A DNA stretch of 64,000 nt from Bacillota bacterium (GTDB lineage Bacteria > Bacillota > UBA4882 > UBA8346), in contig JAEYGI010000062.1 of assembly GCA_023402395.1 (NCBI GenBank), forward strand, positions 38,434 to 102,433, read 5' to 3'. A model generated the notes under the pieces. It searched no databases and had not been told where the DNA came from. It worked only from the letters and a program-made list of their open reading frames with translations. Below are positions 51,019-60,212 of this stretch, in pieces. The translations under genes and the position numbers were made by a program. Within the stretch, counting starts at the first letter, position 1; every line of letters starts with the position of its first letter.

Positions 51019-52701
51019 TTGTCCGAAGATCGCTTGGTGTTGGGGTTGGATTTTGGAACCGATTCGGTGCGCGCCTTGATTGTCAACGCGGACACCGGCA
51101 CGGAGGAAGCCAGCGCCGTATCTTATTTTCCGCGCTGGGCAGGGGGCAAATATTGCGATCCGGGCCAAAACCGGTTTCGGCAGCACCCACTGGATTACAT
51201 CGAAAGCATGGAATCAGCCGTTCAAGGGGCATTGGCTAAGCTTGCGCCCGGTTCAGGGGCGGCAGTAGTCGGAATCGGCGTCGATACTACCGGTTCGACG
51301 CCCTGCGCCGTGGATCGAAACGGAGTTCCATTGGCATTAAGCGCCGACTTTCTGGAGAATCCCAACGCGATGTTTATTCTCTGGAAGGATCATACCGCCG
51401 TGAAAGAAGCCCAAGCGATCAATCAGGCCGTCAAAACTTGGGGCGGAACCGATTTTACCAAATATGAAGGGGGCGTCTACTCCTCGGAATGGTTCTGGTC
51501 CAAAATCTTACATGTCTTACGGGAGGACTCCGCCGTTCGGGAAGCCGCTTATTCCTGGGTCGAACTCTGTGATTGGATTCCAGCCCTTTTGACCGGAACC
51601 CAGAACCCGGGGCTTCTCAAGCGAAGCCGATGCGCAGCCGGGCACAAAGCCATGTGGCATCCGGATTGGAACGGACTGCCGGAGGAGGCCTTCTTCGTCA
51701 AGCTCGACCCTTTATTGTCCGGCCTACGGAAGCGCCTGTTTGAAGAGACCTATACCTCGGACTTCAAAGCCGGGGAATTAACTCCGAAATGGGCGGAACG
51801 GCTGGGCTTGAAACCGGGAACCGCCGTAGCGGTCGGCGCTTTTGACGCTCACATGGGCGCGGTGGGCTGCATGATCGCCGAGGGCACCATCGTTAAAATC
51901 ATGGGTACGTCAACCTGCGATATCATGATTGCTGCCCCGGAAGCCATCGGTTCCAAACGGGTGGCCGGCATCTGCGGCCAAGTCGACGGTTCGGTGCTTC
52001 CCGGAATGATCGGTCTGGAAGCCGGACAATCCGCTTATGGAGATGTTTACGCTTGGTTCCGGAACTTGCTGGCATGGTCGTTAGATACCCTTCTTTCCTC
52101 CAGCCCGCTGATTGATCCCGGCACCGCCGCCAAGCTTCATGACGAAATCAAGTCCAAAATTCTGAATAAACTGGCGGAAGAGGCTGTCCGGACCGAATCG
52201 GAAGAAACCCATTTGCTCGCTCTGGATTGGTTGAACGGCCGCCGTACTCCGTATGCCGATCAAACGCTGAAAGGCGCCATCATTGGGCTGACTTTGGGAA
52301 CCACCGCTCCCGGGTTTTACCGGGCTTTGGTGGAAGCTACGGCATATGGCGCCAAGGCCATCGTGGACCGTTTTCGCGAAGATGGAATTGCCATTGACCA
52401 AGCCATTGCCATCGGCGGAATTGCCAAGAAAAGCGATTTTGTTTTGCAAGTAACCGCGGATGTCATGGGTTTGCCGGTCCGGGTCGCCCGGTCCGATCAA
52501 GCCTGTGCCCTGGGCGCCGCCATGTTCGGAGCGGTGGCCGGTGAAGTCTTTGCAACGGTTGGTGAGGCTCAACACCGAATGAACGGCGGTTTTGAAAAGA
52601 CATACCTTCCAAGACCGGAAGCGGCGCTGAAGTATCAAGAGAGTTACGCTGCCTATCTCAAGCTTGGTCAAGATCTTGAAAAACAATTACAGGCGCTATA
52701 G
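51019..52701 (+). CDS. araB: L-ribulokinase
   Basis: A 560-residue FGGY kinase that phosphorylates L-ribulose. N-terminal LVLGLDFGTDSVRALIVNA binds ATP phosphates; GVDTTGSTPCAVDRNG, SSEWFWSKILHVLRED, GAFDAHMGAVGC, IMGTSTCDIM and GQSAYGDVYAWF are AraB landmarks. The TTG at 51019 is chosen because GGAAGGAG lies nine bases before it. It follows the isomerase by about 50 bases. Confidence 0.94.
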   Translation: MSEDRLVLGLDFGTDSVRALIVNADTGTEEASAVSYFPRWAGGKYCDPGQNRFRQHPLDYIESMESAVQGALAKLAPGSGAAVVGIGVDTTGSTPCAVDRNGVPLALSADFLENPNAMFILWKDHTAVKEAQAINQAVKTWGGTDFTKYEGGVYSSEWFWSKILHVLREDSAVREAAYSWVELCDWIPALLTGTQNPGLLKRSRCAAGHKAMWHPDWNGLPEEAFFVKLDPLLSGLRKRLFEETYTSDFKAGELTPKWAERLGLKPGTAVAVGAFDAHMGAVGCMIAEGTIVKIMGTSTCDIMIAAPEAIGSKRVAGICGQVDGSVLPGMIGLEAGQSAYGDVYAWFRNLLAWSLDTLLSSSPLIDPGTAAKLHDEIKSKILNKLAEEAVRTESEETHLLALDWLNGRRTPYADQTLKGAIIGLTLGTTAPGFYRALVEATAYGAKAIVDRFREDGIAIDQAIAIGGIAKKSDFVLQVTADVMGLPVRVARSDQACALGAAMFGAVAGEVFATVGEAQHRMNGGFEKTYLPRPEAALKYQESYAAYLKLGQDLEKQLQAL

Positions 52702-52743
52702 GGTTCGGCATTTTCAATTTCGGTGAACAAGGGGATGTCGAAG

Positions 52744-53442
52744 ATGCTCGAAACGTTAAAAGAACGAGTCTTAGAGGCGAATCTCGAATTGAACCGGCGT
52801 AATCTGGTGATTTACACCTGGGGCAACGCCAGCGGAATCGACCGGGATCAGCAACTGGTCGTCATTAAACCCAGCGGAGTTGGTTATGACGAGTTACGGG
52901 TCGATTCCTTGGTGGTGTTGACATTAGACGGCGTGGTGGTAGAAGGGGTTCTGCGGCCATCGTCGGATACCCCGACTCATTTGGAACTGTACCGCAATTT
53001 TTCGGAGATCGGCGGCGTGGTGCACACCCATTCTCCCCATGCTACCGTCTGGGCGCAAGCCAACCGGGATATCCCTTGTTTCGGCACAACTCATGCCGAC
53101 TATTTTTACGGAGGTATCCCCTGTACCCGGCCGTTAAACAATGATGAGATTGAAAATAATTATGAACTTAATACCGCCCTGTTAATTATTGAACGGTTCC
53201 AGGGGTTGAACCATCAGCATATTCCCGGCGTATTGGTGGCCGGACACGGACCGTTCACCTGGGGCAAGGATCCGGCCGAAGCGGTCCACAACAGCGTGGT
53301 GCTGGAGGAGCTGGCCAAGATGGCCTTCGCCACGCTCCAATTAAATCCCGCCGCCAATCCGGTGCCCCAGTCGCTGTTAGATAAGCATTTTCAAAGGAAA
53401 CACGGCCCAAAATCGTATTATGGTCAAAACAACGCCCATTAA
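52744..53442 (+). CDS. araD: L-ribulose-5-phosphate 4-epimerase
   Basis: A 232-residue class II aldolase-fold enzyme turning L-ribulose-5-phosphate into D-xylulose-5-phosphate. Seen: WGNASGIDR, IKPSGVGYDEL, zinc ligands in VHTHSPHAT and VAGHGPFTWG, and the catalytic region ADYFYGGIPCTRPL. The ATG at 52744 after AAGGGG gives a length equal to known AraD; the GTG at 52723 lacks a ribosome site. Last gene of the arabinose operon. Confidence 0.95.
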   Translation: MLETLKERVLEANLELNRRNLVIYTWGNASGIDRDQQLVVIKPSGVGYDELRVDSLVVLTLDGVVVEGVLRPSSDTPTHLELYRNFSEIGGVVHTHSPHATVWAQANRDIPCFGTTHADYFYGGIPCTRPLNNDEIENNYELNTALLIIERFQGLNHQHIPGVLVAGHGPFTWGKDPAEAVHNSVVLEELAKMAFATLQLNPAANPVPQSLLDKHFQRKHGPKSYYGQNNAH

Positions 53443-53565
53443 AGGATTTAGCGCTGCATATTAAAAAATCGGTTTTATCGTTTTCTTCCCTGGTTTTTGA
53501 GTGTTCCCCGGATACCCTTCGACCTTTATCATAACATTCCCAAGACTCACCTCCCTTTTGTCGTG

Positions 53566-53589
53566 GCCCCGAGCTTCGCCGGGGCTTTT
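53566..53589 (+). terminator. Terminator after the arabinose operon
   Basis: GCCCCG-AGCTTCGC-CGGGGC followed by TTTTCTT on the plus strand, about 120 bases after araD. Confidence 0.8.
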
Positions 53590-53650
53590 CTTCTCGCGCA
53601 AATCCGACGAAGTTGGCCCTGAAGCACTCAAACCCCGGGAAAGCAAACGA

Positions 53651-53685
53651 AAAATCCCCTTGTTTCAACAACAAGGGGATTTTTC
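53651..53685. terminator. Bidirectional terminator
   Basis: AAAAATCCCCTTGTT-TCAAC-AACAAGGGGATTTTT, a perfect 15-bp stem with A and T ends; it ends the leftward gene at 53710. Confidence 0.92.
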
Positions 53686-53709
53686 GATCCGGTACAATTC
53701 AATTCTAAT

Positions 53710-54204
53710 TTATTCCGCCTTGATCAGCGCAATCAGGATTCTGTCGTATAAGGCGCCCTTTTCATTGGAGGTGAACACTTTGACGTTAAAGTCGCCCGGC
53801 TGCCTGACGGTAAAAAGATATTTCTTGATGCAAGCGGCGAATTTATTCATGTCCGTGGCCTCGTTCGGGTACGTCCGCAGGGCTCCCTCGTCGTTGACGC
53901 TAATATTGATGGCATCGGAGGCACCGTTCGGAGCGTTCTCAAACAGGGTAATCTCATATACTCCTTTTTGAACCAGGTTAATCGTCTTGATCGCAGTAAA
54001 ATCGAGCGAATCAGAGATCACTGCCCCGCCGTTGCTGGCATCCGGGTGTTCAACGATGTGTCCGCTCTGGATCGTGAAATCCTCCAATTCCAGTACCAAC
54101 TGGAACGCGGGCGCAGCGCCCGATTCCGCGGCCAACCCAAGCGGCGTCAAGCCGGCCAATATCAAAACCAAGGCCAATCCGATCGTCTTCAGTTTCCCAA
54201 CCAT
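53710..54204 (-). CDS. Exported protein of unknown function
   Basis: A 164-residue protein with signal peptide (LKTIGLALVLILAGLTPLGLAAES). The mature part looks all-beta: FQLVLELEDFTIQSGHIVEHPDASNGG at its start resembles the sugar-binding (CBM6-like) jelly-roll opening in which a ligand-side Glu-x-Glu and a GG-loop occur, then VQKGVYEITLFENAPNGASDAINISVND. A carbohydrate- or ligand-binding sandwich is a guess. AGGAGG precedes the ATG. It stands alone between terminators. Confidence 0.65.
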   Translation of the reverse strand: MVGKLKTIGLALVLILAGLTPLGLAAESGAAPAFQLVLELEDFTIQSGHIVEHPDASNGGAVISDSLDFTAIKTINLVQKGVYEITLFENAPNGASDAINISVNDEGALRTYPNEATDMNKFAACIKKYLFTVRQPGDFNVKVFTSNEKGALYDRILIALIKAE

Positions 54205-54362
54205 CGCTGACTTCCTCCTTTAATTTATCAGTGATTGCGATAATTTCCTTAACTAAATATTAACAAAGTTTCGCCTCAAAATAAATATCAATTTATTACG
54301 GTGCAGCTTACTCTGGCCACGCCAGTCATGAAACGCTTTCAAACCGGAGATACTATCTACGC

Positions 54363-55106
54363 ATGTCTGACGAACGTTTCTGGGAACTGGACTTTCTGCG
54401 CGGCCTGGCGGTGATCTCCATGGCCGGCCTGCACCTGGTGATCGATTGGCACTTCCTGTTCGATGCCGGCACCGCCATTCCGGGCCCGCTCTATCTCTGG
54501 CAACGGGCCACCGCCGGACTCTTCCTGCTGCTGGTTGGAGTTTCTCTCTCCCTCTCCCGCTCCAAAGCCTTAAAAAACGCCGCCGGTTTCAGCGGGTTCT
54601 TTTCAAAGTTGCTGAGGCGCGGCTTCGCCATCCTCAGCTGGGGGATGTTGATCACGGTTGCGACTAAACTGGCGCTGAGCGATGGCTATGTCGGTTTCGG
54701 GGTCCTCCATCTGATCGGCTCGGCTGTGGCCATAAGTTATCCCGTCTTGGGGCTAGGCGGCTGGAATCTGGGGCTGGGGCTCGGTTTAATCGGGCTCGGG
54801 GTCTGGCTCCGGACGCTTCGTTTCTCCTTCCCCTGGCTTTTCTGGCTCGGTTTCATTCCCGAGGGGTTTACCGCGGCCGATTACTTCCCGCTGCTGCCTT
54901 GGTCCGGAGTGGTGCTGATCGGCGTCTTTCTGGGCGATACGCTTTATCCCGGCTACACCCGCCGCATCCGGCTGAGCGACCGGTCCGGCTCACCCCTCAT
55001 CCGGGCTTGCGTCGCCATTGGCCGGCGCTCGCTATGGATCTACCTGATCCATCAGCCGCTCTTCATGGGCCTGCTGTTGTTGGCCGGGTGGCTCCTCCGG
55101 CAATAA
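54363..55106 (+). CDS. DUF1624 (heparan-alpha-glucosaminide N-acetyltransferase-like) membrane protein
   Basis: A 247-residue membrane protein with about seven helices. The opening RFWELDFLRGLAVISMAGLHLVIDW is the DUF1624/acyltransferase-type signature (E-x-D-x-x-R-G), and LYLWQRATAGLFLLLVGVSLSLS, LPWSGVVLIGVFLGD and SLWIYLIHQPLFMGLL follow. Relatives transfer acetyl groups across membranes; the substrate here is unknown. GGAGA lies upstream at a somewhat long spacing. Confidence 0.82.
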   Translation: MSDERFWELDFLRGLAVISMAGLHLVIDWHFLFDAGTAIPGPLYLWQRATAGLFLLLVGVSLSLSRSKALKNAAGFSGFFSKLLRRGFAILSWGMLITVATKLALSDGYVGFGVLHLIGSAVAISYPVLGLGGWNLGLGLGLIGLGVWLRTLRFSFPWLFWLGFIPEGFTAADYFPLLPWSGVVLIGVFLGDTLYPGYTRRIRLSDRSGSPLIRACVAIGRRSLWIYLIHQPLFMGLLLLAGWLLRQ

Positions 55107-55136
55107 AAAACGGCGCATTTCGTTCCCAACGCGCCG
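55105..55136 (-). terminator. Terminator of the copper-type two-component operon
   Basis: On the minus strand CGGCGC, loop, GCGCCG followed by TTTTTTATTG. It overlaps the end of the DUF1624 gene and lies 55 bases after the kinase stop. Confidence 0.78.
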
Positions 55137-55189
55137 CTATCGGACCTGAGTTCAGTCTCGCAATGTCATTATCAATCAGTTCAAACGGT

Positions 55190-56578
55190 TTAAACCCGCT
55201 CCGGAAAGAATACGGTAAAAGCTGTTCCCGAGCCCAGCTCGCTCTCAACGCTAATCCGGCCCCGGTGCGCGTCGACAATAGCTTTGACAATCGCGAGCCC
55301 AATCCCGGAACCGCCCGAAAGCCGGTTCCGGGACTTGTCGGCCCGGTAGAACCGCTCGAAAATATATGGGAGATCTTCGAGAGCAATCCCAATCCCCGTA
55401 TCGCTGACTTTTAGCATCAGGTCGGCATCGGTCCGGCCCGTTTCCACTGTGACTTTTCCGCCGGGATTGGTGTATTTCAAGGCGTTGGCGATCAGGTTCA
55501 CCGCCACTTGGCTCAACTTGTCCCGGTCGGCGCGGATCGGTTCCGCTTCCGTCCGCAGCTCCAGAGCGACCCCTTTGGCTTTAAACTCCGGCTCAAAGTT
55601 CAGCGCAATCCCCCGGACCAGCGCGCCAAGGTCGAAGGAGGACTCGTGCAGCTCAAGTTCCTCACCCTCATACTTGGCGAGCCGGCGCAGATCCTTGACC
55701 ATCCGGGCAATCCGCTCGATCTCCTCATGACAGCTTTTCAGCCGGGCCTGGTCGGCCGGCCAGATGCCGTCGATCATCGCTTCCAAATGACTTTGGACCG
55801 TGGCCAGGGGGGTCCGGAGTTCATGGGCCACATCGGCCGTCAGCCGTTTCCTGAGCATTTCCTGATTTTGCAACGATGCGGCCAGCTCATTGATGGCGCC
55901 GGTCAACTGATTGATCTCGCGGATATCGGAGCTTTCCCGGATCCGGTCGCCGAGATCGCCCTTGGCAATCTTATCGGCTGCGGCAATTACCCGGGCAATG
56001 GGCGAACTCAGGTTGCGGGCCATCATCATTCCGGCCCCCAGCGCAAACAGCAAGGTGATCACGGCGACTCCGATCAGAATCCGGTTTAACGTGGTAATGA
56101 AAGCCAGATCGGTATCATTGAAATAATACGGGCCATAATAGCCGATCTCGACCCGGCCGACTTCCCGGAACTGATAATGAACCGGATAGTTGTTGACGCG
56201 GTATCCGCCTCGGAAATTGGGGTACCGGCTCGCCATGTTCTCGGCCATATGATTGATCATCTGCTGGCACAGGCCGTTATTGTGAACCGTAGCGTCCCAG
56301 ATAACCCGGCCCCGCTCATCGGTGACACGGATAATCATCCCCTGTTCCAGCGCATTGATGCCGATCTCCTGGATCGTCCCCTGTTTCCAGCGGTCGTCGC
56401 CTTGATACTGCTGTTTGATGAGGGCGGCCACCTGTTTGTTCTTATTTTCCTGATTCTGCTTGATATAATCCTGGAACAGCCGTTCCAGGAAGACATTGGC
56501 GATGACCGAGAGGATGCAGACCGCGATGATGGCCACCATAACATAGGAAAACGACAGTTTCGCCTTCAGGCTGATCAT
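55190..56578 (-). CDS. Sensor histidine kinase of the copper block (CusS/BaeS-like)
   Basis: A 462-residue kinase: helix 1 at residues 7-30, extracytoplasmic domain to about 160, helix 2 near 165-188, HAMP, HisKA with the phospho-histidine in TADVAHELRTPLATVQ, ATPase domain with NLIANALKYTNPGG, SDTGIGIALEDLPYIFERFYR and GGSGIGLAIVKAI. The sensor loop has a cluster of possible metal ligands, GLCQQMINHMAENM, which fits copper sensing. It overlaps the regulator gene by four bases. Confidence 0.92.
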   Translation of the reverse strand: MISLKAKLSFSYVMVAIIAVCILSVIANVFLERLFQDYIKQNQENKNKQVAALIKQQYQGDDRWKQGTIQEIGINALEQGMIIRVTDERGRVIWDATVHNNGLCQQMINHMAENMASRYPNFRGGYRVNNYPVHYQFREVGRVEIGYYGPYYFNDTDLAFITTLNRILIGVAVITLLFALGAGMMMARNLSSPIARVIAAADKIAKGDLGDRIRESSDIREINQLTGAINELAASLQNQEMLRKRLTADVAHELRTPLATVQSHLEAMIDGIWPADQARLKSCHEEIERIARMVKDLRRLAKYEGEELELHESSFDLGALVRGIALNFEPEFKAKGVALELRTEAEPIRADRDKLSQVAVNLIANALKYTNPGGKVTVETGRTDADLMLKVSDTGIGIALEDLPYIFERFYRADKSRNRLSGGSGIGLAIVKAIVDAHRGRISVESELGSGTAFTVFFPERV

Positions 56579-57288
56579 TTCCTGGAATCGCCTCCTCCGA
56601 AACGATAGCCGACGCCGTGAACCGTCAGAACATAGCGGGGATTTTTGGGGTCGGCCTCGATCTTTTGCCGGAGATTTTTGACATGGGTATCAATAGTCCG
56701 GTCGAATCCGTCATAATCCTCACCCAGGGCCATCAGTACCAGTTCGTCCCGGGTAAACGCTTTCTGGGGATATTTGGCCAGGGTCGCCAGGATTTTATAT
56801 TCATTAGGGGTCAGAGCGGACGGCACGCCCTGTTTCCGGACTTCCCGCTTCAGGCTGTCGATCTCCAGGTCACCGCCGTGATAAGAGAGGATATTGGCCA
56901 GCGGAATGGTCTCATGGGTGGTCCGGCGGAGCACGGCTTCGACCCTGGCCACCAACTGCCTGGGACTGAACGGCTTGGAGACATAATCGTCCGCTCCCAG
57001 GCCGAGCCCGGTGAGGATGTCCTCCTCTTCGGCCTTGGCGGTGAGCATGATGATCGGAACCCGGGAGATGGCCCGCAATTTTTGACAGACCTCCTCGCCG
57101 CTCAGGTCCGGCAGCATCAGATCCAACACCACCAGGACCGGATGGACCCGGCCAAAGACTTCCAAAGCGTCTCTGCCGTTGAACGCGACATGCGCCTGAT
57201 ACCCCGCGTTCTCCAGGTAGGATTTGACCACATCCACGATTTTCGGCTCATCGTCGACTACCAGGATTGATTTGAGACTTTCCGTCAT
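56575..57288 (-). CDS. OmpR-family response regulator of the copper block
   Basis: A 237-residue regulator with receiver (VVDDEPKIVDVV, Asp55 in LDLMLPDLSGEEV, Lys in VSKPFSPRQLVARV) and a winged-helix DNA-binding domain (LTPNEYKILATLAKYPQKAFTRDEL, RTIDTHVKNLRQKIE, TVHGVGYRFG). It is partnered with the kinase immediately downstream. The inverted TGTGAAGAT sites at 62108-62188 are candidate targets. Confidence 0.93.
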   Translation of the reverse strand: MTESLKSILVVDDEPKIVDVVKSYLENAGYQAHVAFNGRDALEVFGRVHPVLVVLDLMLPDLSGEEVCQKLRAISRVPIIMLTAKAEEEDILTGLGLGADDYVSKPFSPRQLVARVEAVLRRTTHETIPLANILSYHGGDLEIDSLKREVRKQGVPSALTPNEYKILATLAKYPQKAFTRDELVLMALGEDYDGFDRTIDTHVKNLRQKIEADPKNPRYVLTVHGVGYRFGGGDSRK

Positions 57289-57314
57289 TGGGTCCTCTTT
57301 TCATCCGGGATGTC

Positions 57315-57347
57315 GATAAGGGGCGACCAGCACGGTCGCCCCTTATC
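57315..57347. other. Strong hairpin between copZ and the regulator gene
   Basis: GATAAGGGGCGACC-AGCAC-GGTCGCCCCTTATC, a perfect 14-bp stem with a five-base loop and no T run. It may attenuate read-through from copZ into the regulator gene or protect the upstream message. Confidence 0.8.
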
Positions 57348-57354
57348 AGCCTTC

Positions 57355-57570
57355 TTATCCGACGACCTCATAACCCTGATCATCGATGGCGGCGCGGATC
57401 GCCGCCAGGTCGACCAGGCCCGGGTCATAACCGACCGTCACCCGTTTGGCAGCCAGGTCCACTTGGACCCCGGATACACCCTTCAGCGCTCCGACCGCCT
57501 TTTGGACGCTCATCACGCAATGCTGGCAGGACATGCCCTCGACCGTAAGATTGATAGTTTCCGTCGCCAT
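57355..57570 (-). CDS. copZ: Copper chaperone CopZ
   Basis: A 71-residue heavy-metal-associated domain with the metal motif GMSCQHC (residues 13-19) and the ferredoxin-like HMA fold. It delivers Cu+ to CopA. ATG at 57570 has AAGGAGG seven to nine bases upstream, so the longer frame is rejected. It lies just after copA. Confidence 0.95.
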   Translation of the reverse strand: MATETINLTVEGMSCQHCVMSVQKAVGALKGVSGVQVDLAAKRVTVGYDPGLVDLAAIRAAIDDQGYEVVG

Positions 57571-57664
57571 GGAAATGACCTCCTTATAGGTTTCATGATT
57601 GATAATTACATTATAACCGATATTGTGAAAAGGGCACAGCAAGACTACGCCAACTTACTCACGA

Positions 57665-60082
57665 CTAGGCCTTGAACCGTTTCAAGCTCAGCGAGTTGGT
57701 CACCACCGAGACCGAACTGAAGGCCATGGCGGCGCCGGCAATCACCGGATTGAGCATTCCCAGGGCGGCGAAAGGAATCCCAATAATGTTATAGATAAAA
57801 GCCCAGAACAGATTCTGCTTGATCTTGGCCATGGTCTTGCGCGACAGCTTGATGGCGGTGGGGATGGCCCGCAGATCGCCGCGCATCAGGGTAATGTCCG
57901 CCGCTTCCATGGCCACGTCGGTCCCGGTGCCGATGGCCATGCCGATATCGGCGGTGGCCAGCGCCGGGGCGTCGTTGATGCCGTCGCCGACCATCGCCAC
58001 CAGCTTGCCTTCTTGCTTCAGCTTTTCCACTTCCTCCGCCTTATGCTCCGGAAGCACTTCGGCCAGGACATTGCTGATCCCGACCTGCGCCGCGATGGCG
58101 CGGGCGGTCCGTTGGTTGTCACCGGTCAGCATATAAACCGCGATTCCCATCCGTTCCAACTCGGCAATGGCCTCCCTGGAGGTCTCCTTAATCACGTCGG
58201 CGACCGCCAGCACCGCTTCCAGCCGGCCGTCCAGCGCCAGCAGCATCGCGGTCTTCCCCTCGTTCTCCAGCCGGGAGAGTTCGGACTCGGCCACCGGCCC
58301 GATCTCCATCCCCCGCTCAGTCAGGAGCTTGCGGGTGCCCACCACGATTTGGCGGTCAGCCAGGGTGGCCGTCACCCCATGTCCGGGAATTGCCGTGAAT
58401 TGATCCGGGCTGGGGATATCCCCAAAATCAACCCGGCCCTTTTCGACGATGGCCGCGGCCAACGGATGCTCCGATGGCCGCTCGGCCGCGGCCGCCAGCC
58501 GCAACAGTTCATCTCGGTTCAATCCCCCCAGGGGGACGATATCGGTCAGTTCCGGCTGCCCCTTGGTAATGGTCCCAGTCTTGTCAAGCACCACCGCGTT
58601 GATCCGGTAGGCTTTCTCCAGATGTTCGCCGCTTTTGATTAAAATCCCGTTTTCGGCCCCCTTGCCGGTACCGACCATGATCGCCGTCGGCGTGGCCAAT
58701 CCCAGGGAGCAGGGGCAAGCGATGACCAGCACCGCCACGGCGCTGATGATCCCCTTGGTCAGGTTATAATCGCCGAACCCCCAGATGAAAAAGGTGGCGA
58801 GCGCAATGCCGAGCACAATCGGGACAAACACTCCGGAAACCCGGTCGGCGATCTTCTGAATCGGCGCCTTGGAACCCTGGGCCTCCTCCACCAGCCGGAT
58901 AATCTGGGAAAGAACCGTATCCTTGCCAATCTTGGTCGCTTGGAACGTGAAGGAGCCGTATTTATTGATGGTAGCGCCGATCACCGCATCTCCGGGTGCT
59001 TTTTCCACAGGAATGCTCTCACCGGTCAGCATCGATTCGTCGACCGCCGACGCACCGTCCACGACCTTGCCGTCCACCGGAATCTTTTCGCCCGGCCGGA
59101 CCACGATCAGCTCTCCCACCCCGACCTCTTCGATGGGGATGTCGATTTCTTTCCCGTCCCGGATTACCCGGGCCGTCTTGGCCCGCAAGCCCATCAGCTT
59201 CTTGATGGCCTCAGAGGTCTTGCCCTTGGCGACAGCCTCCAGATACTTGCCAAGCAGGATCAGGGTGATGATGACCGTCGCCGCCTCAAAATAAAGATCT
59301 TTCATCACCATTCCCGGCATCGGTTTCTGGAAAAACGAATTGTAGACGCTGAAAAAATACGCCGCTGAGGTGCCCATGGCGATCAGTACGTCCATATTGG
59401 GACTTTTGGCGCGAAGCGCGAAATAGGCGTTCCGGTAAAACCGGTAACCGATGAAAAACTGTACCGGCGTGGCCAATACAATCTGAAAACGCCAGTCGTG
59501 CAGGAACTGGATGTCGATTCCCAACAAGGTGAGAATCATCGCCAGAATCAGCGGCGCGCTCAAAACAGCCGACCAGATCAGTTCCACCCGGAGTTTACGA
59601 ATTTCTTTCTCCCGCGCCTCTTTCTCCCGATCAGGACTGACTTCTTCCACCCGGACCGCGCCGTAGCCGAGCGCTTCCACGATCCCGATCACTTCGGAGA
59701 CCCGGATCCGGACTGGATCATAGTCGACCGTCGCCCGTTCGGTGGCCAGATTGACCGCGGCATTGATGATCCCGTCGGCTTTGCCCAGTTTCCGCTCGAT
59801 CTTGGCTGAGCAGGCCGCGCAGCTCATACCGGTGATTTTCAGCTCCAGCCGGTTGCCTTGGAGCGGATTCTCCTTTTTGAATCCATAGCCGAGCCGGGTC
59901 ACGGCCTCTTCGAGCTGAGGCGCAGTTACGGTCGGCTCATCATATTCTACGGTCGCCTTTTCCGTGGCGAGGTTGACATTGGCCTGCTTAACCCCGGGGA
60001 TCTTCCCCAGCGTTTTCTCGATCCGCTGCGCGCAGGCGGCACAGGACATTCCCTCGATTCTGAACGTATCCTTGATTGCCAT
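57665..60082 (-). CDS. copA: Copper-exporting P1B-type ATPase
   Basis: An 805-residue Cu+ ATPase with two N-terminal HMA domains (GMSCAACAQRIE and GMSCAACSAKIE), eight helices, actuator LTGESIPVEK, the metal-site CPC in ACPCSLGLATPTAI, phosphorylation site DKTGTIT and hinge GDGINDAP. The ATG at 60082 is preferred: GAGGG sits six bases ahead, whereas the ATG at 60088 touches it and the much longer frame has no signal. Exports copper from the cytoplasm. Confidence 0.96.
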   Translation of the reverse strand: MAIKDTFRIEGMSCAACAQRIEKTLGKIPGVKQANVNLATEKATVEYDEPTVTAPQLEEAVTRLGYGFKKENPLQGNRLELKITGMSCAACSAKIERKLGKADGIINAAVNLATERATVDYDPVRIRVSEVIGIVEALGYGAVRVEEVSPDREKEAREKEIRKLRVELIWSAVLSAPLILAMILTLLGIDIQFLHDWRFQIVLATPVQFFIGYRFYRNAYFALRAKSPNMDVLIAMGTSAAYFFSVYNSFFQKPMPGMVMKDLYFEAATVIITLILLGKYLEAVAKGKTSEAIKKLMGLRAKTARVIRDGKEIDIPIEEVGVGELIVVRPGEKIPVDGKVVDGASAVDESMLTGESIPVEKAPGDAVIGATINKYGSFTFQATKIGKDTVLSQIIRLVEEAQGSKAPIQKIADRVSGVFVPIVLGIALATFFIWGFGDYNLTKGIISAVAVLVIACPCSLGLATPTAIMVGTGKGAENGILIKSGEHLEKAYRINAVVLDKTGTITKGQPELTDIVPLGGLNRDELLRLAAAAERPSEHPLAAAIVEKGRVDFGDIPSPDQFTAIPGHGVTATLADRQIVVGTRKLLTERGMEIGPVAESELSRLENEGKTAMLLALDGRLEAVLAVADVIKETSREAIAELERMGIAVYMLTGDNQRTARAIAAQVGISNVLAEVLPEHKAEEVEKLKQEGKLVAMVGDGINDAPALATADIGMAIGTGTDVAMEAADITLMRGDLRAIPTAIKLSRKTMAKIKQNLFWAFIYNIIGIPFAALGMLNPVIAGAAMAFSSVSVVTNSLSLKRFKA

Positions 60083-60212
60083 TTCCATCCCTCGATTCCC
60101 GTATCCGACGTTCAATAGGGACGCCGGTATTACAGTGCTATTATTGTTATCTCTTATGCGACAGTCATTCATTAGGTATTCGCGATGAACCGCGCCGAAT
60201 CCTGGAACAACT

